IMG/VR virus record: IMGVR_UViG_3300021131_000006
Coordinates: 1 to 61,700 of that record
DNA: 61,700 bases
Direction: 5' to 3' (one strand)
DNA from: a virus
Of this stretch, positions 24,401 to 33,926 are shown piece after piece. The position numbers were made by a program, and so were the translations under genes. The notes under the pieces were generated by a model. It did not search any database. It was not told where the DNA came from and saw nothing but the letters and a program-made list of their open reading frames with translations. The stretch's first letter is position 1. Each line of letters starts with the position of its first letter.

Positions 24401-27400
24401 AATATAGTGATGTTTGGACAACTGATAAAGATGGTAATATAGTTCCTAAAAATCCAAAAAAGGGAGATCCCTTAACAACTAAAGGTGAAATAGTTTATAG
24501 AAAAAATGGAAGACCATCATTTTCAGAATCTGGAAAAACCCAAGGGGCAAGTTTGCCAGAATGGGCAAAAAGTCTTACAAAAAAAGGCAAGCTTTCCGCA
24601 ACTAGATTTAAGCAAATAGCAACCACAGCAACTGGATCTGGTTCTATAAAAGATGAAATATTAAGAAAAGCTGAATTTACTGTAAAAGAATTAGAGCTTT
24701 TAAGAACAGAAGCTGGATTTGCTAAAGGTGGTTCAATAGGAGCACATCACAGAAAATCTCCAGTTTATTCGTATACGGGATCAGACGTATATCGTGGTCA
24801 AACAAGAAGAATGAAAGCGTCTCTTGGAGTTCACTACAATTCCTACAAAGCCCCGCATACAAGAGGTCTTAAAGGCTGGAATTCTGGCGGAGTATTAGGT
24901 GGTTTAATAAATCCATCAAAACCTAATTATGGCATAGCTTCTTCTGGGGTAAATATTTTAAAAAATGCAGGAAACCTTTGGAGATATGGAAGCATGGCTG
25001 CACCTGCTGCAGAATCATCTGCAGGAGCAGTTGCAGGTGCAGGAGAAACAATTGCAAAAGATGTTGGATTTTTCTCTAAGTTTTCTGGAATGTTTAAGTT
25101 AGGTTTCTTGGCAAAAATTGGACCTATGTTAAAATTTACTGCTTTATCTTTTATTCCCCAAATATTAAATTCTATTATTCCTAATAAAATTGGTGGAACT
25201 GATATAAGTGGAGCAAAAAATGTTGGATTGGGCGGTCTTGGTGCTGGATTAACAGCTTTCTCATTTGGGGCTGCCCCAGAAGTTGCCGTTCCAATCGGAA
25301 TTGCAGTTGGTGCTCTTAAAGGTTTATCTTGGTGGTTAACTAAAAGTAAAAGAGATGCAGCAGAACATGCTGCAATTATGCAAAAAGTATTTTCTGGTGA
25401 TCAACAAACTATTGCATTGTTTAATAACGAATTAAGTAAAACTCCAAAACTTTTAGCTCAAGATATAAGTAAATTAAAACCATCTAGTTCTACAAGGCAG
25501 GTAGCTGATTATATAAAGAATCTACCAAAAGATCAAGTATTAAATACATTAGATTCTTATGTTTCATCACAAGTTGTTTCTGGAATGGATCCTTCAAAAG
25601 TAAAAGACATGGTAACTGCAATATTGACTTACACAGGTCAAACAGATATGCTAGATGTTGCTTTAAAGAAGATTATTGCTGATAATAAAGATTTTAAAAC
25701 ATCTACAGAGACATATTTAAATAGTTTAAATAATGCAACTAGTGCTTTAGATGTAACAGCAAAAACTTATAAATCTTTAACAAGTGATGGTAAAAATTAT
25801 GCATCTTCACTTTATACTATGGTTGAAGCAATCTCTTCTGGAAAATTGCAGGGTGATAGATTAAATTCTGTTTTGCAAGCCATATCATCAAGTACGCAAG
25901 ATGCAAGTACACAAATGCATTTGCTGCAACTTGCTGCACAAAATGCAGGAAATACGCAAATGAGTGGACTGTTAACTTCTGTTCAACAAATTATATCAGA
26001 CGCAACTGATGCCAGATCAATTTTCTTAGGATTAAATTCTTTGGGTCAATATGATATTAATCCATCAGATATATTAACCAAGTATTCAGATGCTAAATCT
26101 TTAACAGATTTTATGACCAGTAAAAAAGCATTAACTGATGCTTTGAATGCACAAAAAACCAAAGAGATGAACGCTTATTTAGCATCAATTAAATCTCAAA
26201 ATGCTGGTGTAGATGCAACTGCAGCAATGAACAAAGAACTTACTGCACTTCAAGATCAGAAAAAAGTTGTAGATGCTACATTAAAAGCTGAAAAAGATAG
26301 ACTTAATATAATAAATCAACAAAATGATTATTTAAATAAACAGACAGATTTAACAAATCAAATTAAACAAGCTGAAATATCTGGTAATTATATTCAAGCA
26401 GCTCAGTTAACTTCACAACAAAGTCAAAACACTGCTCAATACAATGCACAAAATCAAATAAATACAACTCAATCATTATCAGATTCTTTACAGTTAACAA
26501 TTAATGATCTTACAGAAAAAATACAAACTGTTGGCGCAGCAGCGCAAAAAGCTGCAGATTCAATATCGGCAATGGCTGGTTTTGGAAAATTAATATCACA
26601 AAATGCAGCAAACATAGCACAAGATGTATCAAATATAATTAATTATTGGAAGCAAACTCATCAGCCGCCTACCCCAGCAGGCCCAGCTACAACTATTGGG
26701 CCTAAAGTAAAACCTTCTGGACACGATTTCTTTGGAAATCCAATTTATAAAGATTCAAACGGTACAGTAATTACTAGTCCAGGTTATTCTTATGGTCCGC
26801 CAGAAGGAATACCTGGTTTTGTTTATAAAAAATATGCAGGACAACAATTAACAATATCTTTTGGTATGGCTACAGAAGTTGGTCATCGCTGGGCAGACCC
26901 ATCTGGAAATATATTTGATCCTAATGGAAATGTTTATAATAAAAAAGGCGCATTTTTGGGAAGATGGTGGGGCTATGATGTAACTGATACAAACGGCACA
27001 AAGGGTGACGCTTTTACTCAAACCACTCCAGTAATTCAAAAAGCTTCTGGAGGTCATATAAGAGGAGCTGGAACTTCGACATCAGATTCAATCCCCGCCT
27101 ATCTTTCAAATGGTGAATATGTTGTTAAAGCAGATGCTGTATCACATTATGGAACTGGTTTCTTTGATTCTGTAAATGCAAAGAAGTTTAAAGATGGAAC
27201 TGTTGGTGGGTTGAAAGGACTTTCCCTTCCTGGATCAGTAGATAGTACAGTAACTAGTACGGCGGGTGCGGGCAGTTTATCGCCAGCTTTTGAAAAATAT
27301 TTAAATTCCCCACTTGGTGTTAATGTTAAATTATTAAAAGATACCTTATCTTCATTAAACAATTCATTGGATAATTTATATTCAAGCAAAAGTTCTGGAA

Positions 27401-28356
27401 AGGCTAAAGTTCTTTCTGCTGCTAATGTTCTTGCAAGCGTATTACCAGTTGGCGGAGAATCAAAATTAGGAATACAAGAAGTTAAAACATTAATTTCTTC
27501 ATTAAAAGGTTTTGATGCAGTAGAACAATTTATTCAATATCCAATGACAGCATATAATGATTTTGGTGCTGCAGCAATAGCAAAATTTTTAGATGAAAAT
27601 AAAGTAACAATACCTCATGGAGTTGAAGTTTTTAGAGCTATGTCCCCACATGATTTAGAACAACTTAAAGGACTTAAGGTAGGAGATCTTTGGCATCCAG
27701 GAACTCCTAAATCATTTGGAAATCTTACACAGTTGATGAAGTATGTAAATGCTGCAGATAATTCAAGTTTTGCTGAGCGACAAATGGGTAATTGGGAACT
27801 ATCTCGCATTTCACAAATAAAGGCAATGAATTGGAGACCAGGTGGTGGAGTTCAGGGCATTTTGAATATGGAAGAAGCAGGAAGACCAACTGGAGTTCTT
27901 GGAGAAGGTTTATTTGGACCAAATGTTTCATATAAAATTACTGGCGTACCTCATCCAAATGATCCTTATAGCGGGTATTTTTTTGAAGCTTACAATGCCG
28001 CCCGAATGCAAAAAGGTGATTTAAAAATGTTACCAGGAATTAGCAGAACGTACGGAGATTATCTTAAAGCGTTTACTCCAAAATTAGCAAACGGCGGACA
28101 GATAGGACTTCCTTCATATAAAGTAGGAACACCATATGTTCCAAATAATCAATTAGCTTTGTTGCATAAAGGAGAAGCGGTAATACCTGCAAATCAAAAT
28201 ACTGGAGCATATGGCGGAACTGTAAATGTTTATGTAAATGCAACTGGAGTAACCGATCCAAAACAGATAACACAAATGGCACAAGATGGTGTAATGCGGG
28301 CTTTAAATATAAAGGATGCTAAAATAAACAAGACTAACATGGCGGTGAGAATATAA
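21409..28356 (+). CDS. Tape measure protein with unusual C-terminal extension
   Basis: 2315 residues, TTG start with GGAGGAT upstream. Residues ~190-420 match the TP901-type tape measure core (QTFSSIGLEGQNL, SMVALQNVFKLQ, GVPAAQGANAIKSML). A hydrophobic stretch lies at ~525-570 (GFAGLIIIGPVIMLVGLFANLIG). Several Gly-rich ATGG/AKGG motifs and DSIPAYLSNGEYVVKADAV are typical of the family's C-terminal half. Using the known ~0.15 nm per residue, the tail would be up to ~350 nm. Residues ~2040-2230 look like a separate globular domain with ADP-ribosyltransferase-like features (R2076, S2102), and residues ~860-1130 are another atypical insert. The protein sets tail length and may enter the host with DNA. 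Confidence 0.92.
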   Translation: MNNIQLNIVANAQFQQVYAEVAKLKSALTTLQQTSVGGPFTSGVQSDIKAAQSQFDSAVLSTRAFTIQQVAMTDSVAKFGQQLSRGQLSLQNYYKIWRDSAKGTSAEIDALATSQARLNRSMAVADPLKPGYAKLVTDINGVVTAEEKLVFQQQALNTALQQGAMKLVDFGKNTQWMGRQLTVGLTMPLAMFGAAASQAYLSFDKQMTQMLQVYGAHAAVQSQATLDLIQKQVTSLADKLARTLGVAMTDTVTVAQTFSSIGLEGQNLIAATEATIRLQKLGNLSAQQASTSMVALQNVFKLQANQIGDAVNFLNAAKHSTSTTMQDIVDALPRVGPIIQQLGGSYKDFTTFLVALKESGVPAAQGANAIKSMLASIINPTTAAQKALSALHINIKQIVADNQGNPMGMVTGLQAALSQLPSEQRLKAIEQVFGKFQFARVTALIDNLGKAGSQSAKVLELYNQSNAQLASVANQELQVSSSGTPAAQFQKMKATLQADLLPLGRSFLQAFTQIGNAVDHIYNAIKGIANMMGPVAGILGKVFGTGFAGLIIIGPVIMLVGLFANLIGNILRGANSIRMFRQGMQEALPTQNAFMAGIKGMRNFYQELDAAEIAARNQMELMPEAITTNAKAFEILRTEIAKLTDQFRLLAQAQNASMSSGLLSSIGTVLPKEGATLLKIVPKKNGGMLPGFNDGGAIYDPSVHGSVVPGPSHINYDSVLASVPVGGFVLNKKASQKNPGLSTLPKFATGGRMLAMLTPGETVFDPLTTAANYDLLNSANSGNKIGGSISSGQSMYGSVAQETADAVRRAVRNGTLSTVQADRMLPGELSPIPPLGRTDISKLQKAHITEDLSGMMIYLPEHLNKKMNSANNGVTGNEVADALEQMLKDNVNPNALMIENAAMLGGDPAAAKEQLSHALSDLIKSLRSQGTHVFGGKDNVGGFERFAYSKYIQRLRQIPLPPVNGRPNNLFDALKEMKSLRSSPILTQQDAIDQGILKYSDVWTTDKDGNIVPKNPKKGDPLTTKGEIVYRKNGRPSFSESGKTQGASLPEWAKSLTKKGKLSATRFKQIATTATGSGSIKDEILRKAEFTVKELELLRTEAGFAKGGSIGAHHRKSPVYSYTGSDVYRGQTRRMKASLGVHYNSYKAPHTRGLKGWNSGGVLGGLINPSKPNYGIASSGVNILKNAGNLWRYGSMAAPAAESSAGAVAGAGETIAKDVGFFSKFSGMFKLGFLAKIGPMLKFTALSFIPQILNSIIPNKIGGTDISGAKNVGLGGLGAGLTAFSFGAAPEVAVPIGIAVGALKGLSWWLTKSKRDAAEHAAIMQKVFSGDQQTIALFNNELSKTPKLLAQDISKLKPSSSTRQVADYIKNLPKDQVLNTLDSYVSSQVVSGMDPSKVKDMVTAILTYTGQTDMLDVALKKIIADNKDFKTSTETYLNSLNNATSALDVTAKTYKSLTSDGKNYASSLYTMVEAISSGKLQGDRLNSVLQAISSSTQDASTQMHLLQLAAQNAGNTQMSGLLTSVQQIISDATDARSIFLGLNSLGQYDINPSDILTKYSDAKSLTDFMTSKKALTDALNAQKTKEMNAYLASIKSQNAGVDATAAMNKELTALQDQKKVVDATLKAEKDRLNIINQQNDYLNKQTDLTNQIKQAEISGNYIQAAQLTSQQSQNTAQYNAQNQINTTQSLSDSLQLTINDLTEKIQTVGAAAQKAADSISAMAGFGKLISQNAANIAQDVSNIINYWKQTHQPPTPAGPATTIGPKVKPSGHDFFGNPIYKDSNGTVITSPGYSYGPPEGIPGFVYKKYAGQQLTISFGMATEVGHRWADPSGNIFDPNGNVYNKKGAFLGRWWGYDVTDTNGTKGDAFTQTTPVIQKASGGHIRGAGTSTSDSIPAYLSNGEYVVKADAVSHYGTGFFDSVNAKKFKDGTVGGLKGLSLPGSVDSTVTSTAGAGSLSPAFEKYLNSPLGVNVKLLKDTLSSLNNSLDNLYSSKSSGKAKVLSAANVLASVLPVGGESKLGIQEVKTLISSLKGFDAVEQFIQYPMTAYNDFGAAAIAKFLDENKVTIPHGVEVFRAMSPHDLEQLKGLKVGDLWHPGTPKSFGNLTQLMKYVNAADNSSFAERQMGNWELSRISQIKAMNWRPGGGVQGILNMEEAGRPTGVLGEGLFGPNVSYKITGVPHPNDPYSGYFFEAYNAARMQKGDLKMLPGISRTYGDYLKAFTPKLANGGQIGLPSYKVGTPYVPNNQLALLHKGEAVIPANQNTGAYGGTVNVYVNATGVTDPKQITQMAQDGVMRALNIKDAKINKTNMAVRI

Positions 28357-28872
28357 ATGTCTTATAGTATTAATGCGGGAATTTCTGTATCCCCCGACAA
28401 TGGAACTACTTGGTATGCTCTATCTGATCATAATAGACAACCTATTCAATATTCCCCGCAAAGAATTGAACAAGTACAACGCATGGCAAATGGAACTATG
28501 AGAAAATTTGTTGTTGCCAATAAAGCTATTTATGATACCACCTGGCAAGCCCTGCCTTCCGCTTCGCAGACTATAACATCCCAATCTGGGATTTCATTAC
28601 AGTCATATCAGCCTACAGTAGACGGAAAAATGGGCGCAGCATTTATGAAAGCATTCTACGACAAGTATGTTACTCAACCTATTTTACTAAAGCTAACTTA
28701 TGCAGTAGATAATATAACTGGAACTGGACATGTTTCATCTCAATTAGCTAATCCATCCACAGACAATCATCAAATATTAACAGTATATATGACTAACTTT
28801 TTGTATACAGTTTCTAAAAGATTTACACTGTTGGATTACGTAGATGTAACCTTACAGTTTACGGAGGTTTAA
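28357..28872 (+). CDS. Distal tail / minor tail protein
   Basis: 171 residues, starting right after the tape measure stop. It has SINAGISVSPDNGTTWYAL and a QPIQYSPQRIEQVQRMANGTMRKF segment, then a beta-rich C-terminus ending VDVTLQFTEV. The position after the tape measure and size suggest a distal tail (Dit-like) or adaptor protein at the tail tip. The family is recognised only by context. Confidence 0.65.
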   Translation: MSYSINAGISVSPDNGTTWYALSDHNRQPIQYSPQRIEQVQRMANGTMRKFVVANKAIYDTTWQALPSASQTITSQSGISLQSYQPTVDGKMGAAFMKAFYDKYVTQPILLKLTYAVDNITGTGHVSSQLANPSTDNHQILTVYMTNFLYTVSKRFTLLDYVDVTLQFTEV

Positions 28873-31800
28873 TTGTTATCTGTAGATGGTGTTAGTAATG
28901 ACATATTCTTAAAATCAAGTTCAGTTAGATTGCTTCCAGTAATATCTGCTGAATGGAATCAAAATATATTTAATGCTCCATACCTTACGGTTGCAGGAGA
29001 TGGAACTTTAATAGATATATCAATAACACCAGATGGAACTTCTACTGTAACAGACTCTAATAAACATCCTTATTTTGATACATTTAGTTTTAATATGAAT
29101 GGATCTTCTGATCATGATATTATTTCTTATACATCTAGCCCTACAGTGCCATCTAAAGCATTTAAAATAGTAACTTATGTTACTACTAGTTCTAGCACTC
29201 CTATTATGGTTAATGCTTATGCTCAAGGATCGGGAAATAGACAATTTGGCTCTAATAACATAGAAGCTAATTCTTATAATTGGACTAAGTTAGAAACATA
29301 TATTGGTGCAAATGATGACATATCTTCATTTACATTTACATTGTCATTTAGTAATTTTAGCACTGCAGTAGTAAACCCAACCATTTATTACACACAACCA
29401 GAAATTTATGCGACAAGTGCTTTTGATTATCAATACGGATCCGTATGGTCAACAGATTCTGTATTTACTGGATTTAGACCAGGAGAATCTTATGTTGGAA
29501 CAGGTAATGTAAAATATAATTTTCCAGATGGATATAGAAAAATAAACACTACAACTTTATTAAAAAATTATCCAGATGATTTTTATATGCCCGTAAGCCC
29601 CATAACATGCAACCCAAGTTTTTTTCATGCTTCATCACCTATGCCAGTTTATAAAAGTGGATTGATGACAGACATATCTGCTTATAAATATTTTATTTCT
29701 CAAAATGTAGATAACCCATCTGTAACGGGATTCTATTCAACACCAGTTGCAATGAATAAAGTTGTAATTAAATTAAATGCATATTTATCAAAACCAGGTG
29801 TTACTGTAACTGTTACTAAAGCGAACGGAGATCAAATAGTTTCTGATATAGTAGCCCCGCAAGATAATGGAATAATCATACTTTATTTAAATAACGGTAA
29901 TTTAACTTCTGATAAATGGTCAAACATGCCAAGCTTTACAAGTACTGGTGATTTAACTAATTACGTTTATATTAAATCAATCACAGTAACAGGACAAGTA
30001 GCGGGTGCCAGAGATACAATATTTGATACTACAAATAGTAGCGTGTTAAATGATATGGGCCTTTTGCAAGTTGTAGAAATATCGCCTAGATTAGAAATAG
30101 ATCTAACTCCGTATCTTATTGATGTAACGACCAATAAATCTTTAGATGGCAAAGACACATATCTTCCTGTATCCTCAGTAGTTACAGACGATGCGACTAT
30201 AACACTTTCTTCTATTCCTTTAGGCGACATAACAAATCCTATTCCAATCTTTTCTAATGTTAGTAATATTTCTTCTGACATACTTAAAGATACTATGAGA
30301 AAGAATGTAAAATTTTATATTAATTACAATCTTGTAGATTACGTTGATGATTCTTATGTTGATCAATCTGTTAATAAAATTATTCCAGGCGGGGTTTGGT
30401 ATTCCGATACTTGGCAGCAAAATGATATAGATACAGTATCAGTACAATGTTATGATATAACTAGATACTTGCAAACAACACCAGTTTCTGATTATGTTTC
30501 AAACTATAAAGATGCTTTTGATGTTATAACAAATATATTAGATTTAACAGGATTTACAGATTACGACATTGATTCTTTATATAATGTTTGCTATGATCAA
30601 AACTCTCCTATTAATATGGATTATTATTTTTGTAATTCAAAAGATTCTACTTTGATAGATGCATTAAATCAAATATTTTTACCGTATCAAATTGGTGCTT
30701 ACATAGATAATTATGGAGTTATGAAATTTTTAAGTTTGTCTAATATTTTAGATAAACAAAAAAGCCTAACAGATTTTGATTTAGATCAAAATATAGTTTT
30801 GCAAAATGGATATACTATTAACAACAAATCCAAACCAGGAAAAATATCATTAAGGTATCAAACACCAAGATTAAAACAATCTTTATCTTTGCAAAACGTA
30901 ACAAACGCAGATGTAAGAATTGGTCCATCTTATATTTATACAACAAGTAATGATGTTGTTTGGTCACAACAAAGTGTAGATTCTGTAGGATTTAACTACC
31001 TTGATGCCCCAATGACATCAAAAGATAATTATTTTAAAATAAATCAAGCAGATCTTTTAGATTCTTTTCACACATTTAATTTAAATAATAATGGATATGC
31101 TGTAATTGAAGACGAAATTGTTTCTTTTGTTTATAAAGAATATACTATAGCTCAAAATTCAAATCCATCCATATATACAACAGTTTCTGTTAAAAATGAT
31201 TTAGAGCTTGCATCACAAATAAATAAATTTATTAAAGAAAATCATATTGGCATGATACCAAATGTTGGAATTATATCAAATGCATCCCCATATTCTTTTA
31301 CAAGTGGTGGAAAAGATTACAAGGCTACAACTTATACAGTTTCATCTACCCCTACAATTGATGTATCAAATCCAGTAACTTTATTTAATGTAGGAGATTT
31401 AGTTTCAGTAAGCAATATGAGTCCAGAAGAATTAAATGTTTCTGGTAGAGTAATTGCTGTTACTGGAAATTCTTTTACTGTGATTACTGGATCAACAAAA
31501 TCAATGGACACTACTCCAGTTGACTGGACTAATAAAGGACGGGTATCAAAAGGATCTGACTATGATGTGAAAGTAACCCCTACTGGCTATATAAGAAATG
31601 TAACTCGTGGAATGTTTGGAACAAATGTTTCTAATCATGATGTTATAAAAACAACTTTAGATAGTAAAGGTTTAACTGCTTCTTTGGTGTCAAATAATTA
31701 TTCTATAACAACCCCACAGTCTTCAAATTATGATATAATATCAACACAAAAAGATGATAGTGGTGTTACTAATCCACCAGCAGATCTTCCATATTACTAT

Positions 31801-33336
31801 ATACTTGGTCAACCAGATAACAATAATAAAATACTTTTTTATTCAAGTTCTGAAAAAGATTTAGGATATAAAACTTATTCAGCTAAATTTAAATTTACTG
31901 ATGATATGCCTGGATTTAATAATAATTTATGTTCTGGGGGGCTATTCTTCAATATGCCAGATTCTGGTTTAGATGGTACATATTTCTTAGAATTAATAAG
32001 ATCAAATATTGGAAACCAAACTTTAAGTGGAAGAAACTATTTATATTATTTGGTTTTATACAAGATTATAGGAACATCTCCTTCTTTAATTGCATATACA
32101 AATATTACTGGCACAGTATCCTCAATAACAAATAACTTTGAAAAATTATATAGAAAAACTGGAGACGCAAACGCTCCTTATTCTTTATATACTGATCCTC
32201 ATGAAGCATATCATTTAAGAATAGCAATGTCTACATTTGATCATTCAGCAGATGGCGAAGGCTCCCCAGGAAAATCAACTATATTAGGTGATGGTTCAGT
32301 ATTTTCAGTATTTTTAAATAATTATGAGATTGGTCAATGGCAAACATACTCTAATGGGCAATGGGCAAATACTGAAATAAATTCTATAACTGGATTAAGA
32401 AAAAAAGTTGTTTTTGATTTTCCTTATTTTTATGATGTATCTACTACTAAAAAATTTGGAGCATTTCTTTCTGGAAATCCTATAGTAATAAATGATAGTA
32501 AAAATGTTATATACCCTAGCTCTTCCAATTTTGCATCAAAAACTCAAGTTGGATATTTAAGAGAAATTTATGCTTCTCAAAAAACATTAAAAGAAAGAAA
32601 CGTAAATTATTATTTTCAAGATCGTGAATTTTTAAATGCATTAGTTCAAGGACAAAGATCTTTTTCTTTGTATAAAGAATATATAATGCAAACGCAACCA
32701 GCAATAATTGGAATTAACACATACGACGTTCAATATACAAATGGAGCAGCAGTATCTGTAGATATTTTGCCAGTTGAGTATGCTTGGTTCTATTACCCAG
32801 GAAATACATTATTAGATCAAAACTACCTGCAGCATCAAATTGTAGATGAATATTCCGCAGCTTATTCAACCCCGATCAACACAGGATTTAGGGCTAAGTT
32901 TGCAATTGTAAACAACAGCTCTCATATGATTTATTTAAAGAAAGATTCTGACGAATTAAATGCTTTTGTGGTTAACCTTAATCTATGGACTCATGAAATT
33001 ATTGTTCCGTCAGATCCAGAAATAATAGAAATTGTTACAGATCCAGGAAACATAGGAGAAGTGGTACAATTAGATTCTTCCTTTATACAGTCTAGGGATG
33101 CTGCTGGAAAGCTGTTAAAAATAGTCAGTTCTGGTTTAGATAACTTTTCTAAAGATGTAACTCTTAATGTATTTGGCAATCCTCTAATTGAGGTGGGAGA
33201 TGTAATTGGCCTAAACTATCCTCTTATGGGAATAAATGCTCAAAAGTACATAGTACATTCCGTTTCAAACACATACAATAACGGTCTTACTACTAAATTA
33301 ACTTTAAATATGTTAAATAGAGGAATTAATAAATAA
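28873..33336 (+). CDS. Baseplate hub / tail-associated minor protein
   Basis: 1487 residues. TTG start immediately after the previous TAA, with GGAGGT 4 nt upstream. Residues ~420-700 have a hub-like pattern (DTVSVQCYDITRYLQ, IDALNQIFLPYQIGAYIDNYGVMKFL). Residues ~1000-1150 look like a concanavalin/LamG-type sandwich (SAKFKFTDDMPGF, GLFFNMPDSGLDGTYFLELI). The C-terminus (VGDVIGLNYP...YIVHSVSNTYNNGLTTKLTLNML) is typical of gp44/gp27-like hub ends. It probably forms the tail tip and contacts the cell surface. Confidence 0.72.
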   Translation: MLSVDGVSNDIFLKSSSVRLLPVISAEWNQNIFNAPYLTVAGDGTLIDISITPDGTSTVTDSNKHPYFDTFSFNMNGSSDHDIISYTSSPTVPSKAFKIVTYVTTSSSTPIMVNAYAQGSGNRQFGSNNIEANSYNWTKLETYIGANDDISSFTFTLSFSNFSTAVVNPTIYYTQPEIYATSAFDYQYGSVWSTDSVFTGFRPGESYVGTGNVKYNFPDGYRKINTTTLLKNYPDDFYMPVSPITCNPSFFHASSPMPVYKSGLMTDISAYKYFISQNVDNPSVTGFYSTPVAMNKVVIKLNAYLSKPGVTVTVTKANGDQIVSDIVAPQDNGIIILYLNNGNLTSDKWSNMPSFTSTGDLTNYVYIKSITVTGQVAGARDTIFDTTNSSVLNDMGLLQVVEISPRLEIDLTPYLIDVTTNKSLDGKDTYLPVSSVVTDDATITLSSIPLGDITNPIPIFSNVSNISSDILKDTMRKNVKFYINYNLVDYVDDSYVDQSVNKIIPGGVWYSDTWQQNDIDTVSVQCYDITRYLQTTPVSDYVSNYKDAFDVITNILDLTGFTDYDIDSLYNVCYDQNSPINMDYYFCNSKDSTLIDALNQIFLPYQIGAYIDNYGVMKFLSLSNILDKQKSLTDFDLDQNIVLQNGYTINNKSKPGKISLRYQTPRLKQSLSLQNVTNADVRIGPSYIYTTSNDVVWSQQSVDSVGFNYLDAPMTSKDNYFKINQADLLDSFHTFNLNNNGYAVIEDEIVSFVYKEYTIAQNSNPSIYTTVSVKNDLELASQINKFIKENHIGMIPNVGIISNASPYSFTSGGKDYKATTYTVSSTPTIDVSNPVTLFNVGDLVSVSNMSPEELNVSGRVIAVTGNSFTVITGSTKSMDTTPVDWTNKGRVSKGSDYDVKVTPTGYIRNVTRGMFGTNVSNHDVIKTTLDSKGLTASLVSNNYSITTPQSSNYDIISTQKDDSGVTNPPADLPYYYILGQPDNNNKILFYSSSEKDLGYKTYSAKFKFTDDMPGFNNNLCSGGLFFNMPDSGLDGTYFLELIRSNIGNQTLSGRNYLYYLVLYKIIGTSPSLIAYTNITGTVSSITNNFEKLYRKTGDANAPYSLYTDPHEAYHLRIAMSTFDHSADGEGSPGKSTILGDGSVFSVFLNNYEIGQWQTYSNGQWANTEINSITGLRKKVVFDFPYFYDVSTTKKFGAFLSGNPIVINDSKNVIYPSSSNFASKTQVGYLREIYASQKTLKERNVNYYFQDREFLNALVQGQRSFSLYKEYIMQTQPAIIGINTYDVQYTNGAAVSVDILPVEYAWFYYPGNTLLDQNYLQHQIVDEYSAAYSTPINTGFRAKFAIVNNSSHMIYLKKDSDELNAFVVNLNLWTHEIIVPSDPEIIEIVTDPGNIGEVVQLDSSFIQSRDAAGKLLKIVSSGLDNFSKDVTLNVFGNPLIEVGDVIGLNYPLMGINAQKYIVHSVSNTYNNGLTTKLTLNMLNRGINK

Positions 33337-33346
33337 ACCAATAAAA

Positions 33347-33355
33347 TGGTATAAT
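33347..33355 (+). promoter_or_regulatory. Extended -10 promoter TGGTATAAT
   Basis: In the 39-bp gap between hub and lectin-like gene; ends 20 nt before ATG 33376, with AAGGAG between. It suggests separate expression of the fibre genes. Confidence 0.6.
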
Positions 33356-33375
33356 TTATATAAACAAGGAGAAAA

Positions 33376-33909
33376 ATGGCATACGTAAAAATATCAGATC
33401 CAAAAATAATTGACCTACCTACAATACATCAAATTGTAAATGTGGTAAATCAACATAGCGATAATATATCTGCTATTACAAACAATTTTGGAAGCGTATA
33501 TAGCAATGTACCAACAACGTCTGGTGGAACAACTCAGGGCTTATACGACATATCTTCCCAGCAGATATATTATGGTTACACCACTATAAGTGCATCAACT
33601 GCGGATAGTGTTCCCACTTCCGCAAACAACTTTGAGTATCTTAAAAATGTAACCTTTAACTCATCTTTTACTACCGCTCCAGTTATAGTGGCAAGCATTT
33701 CTACCGTCGGCACACCTACTATTTTAGTCCAAGATCTAGTTGTTGACGTTAGGGCAGTCAACCAGTCGACATTTCAACTTGCATTAAGACACGCTGGATC
33801 CAATGCAACCTCACAAAAAGCAGGTGCTGCTATTTATGGAGCCAATGGCGTATTTTTAGGTAACAGTACATCTGTAAAAATAAATTGGATTGCAATCGGA
33901 CATAAATAA
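33376..33909 (+). CDS. Minor tail protein with H-type-lectin-like domain
   Basis: 177 residues. The N-terminal 60 residues are helical (LPTIHQIVNVVNQHSDNISAI). The C-terminal ~100 residues fit the H-type lectin pattern: a VTFNSSFTTAPVIVASIST segment, a VDVRAVNQSTFQLAL segment and a terminal VKINWIAIGHK. H-lectin-like domains in tail tips are thought to bind sugars or to trimerise. Likely a receptor-contact protein. Confidence 0.7.
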   Translation: MAYVKISDPKIIDLPTIHQIVNVVNQHSDNISAITNNFGSVYSNVPTTSGGTTQGLYDISSQQIYYGYTTISASTADSVPTSANNFEYLKNVTFNSSFTTAPVIVASISTVGTPTILVQDLVVDVRAVNQSTFQLALRHAGSNATSQKAGAAIYGANGVFLGNSTSVKINWIAIGHK

Positions 33910-33926
33910 AAAGATAGGGAGTCGGG

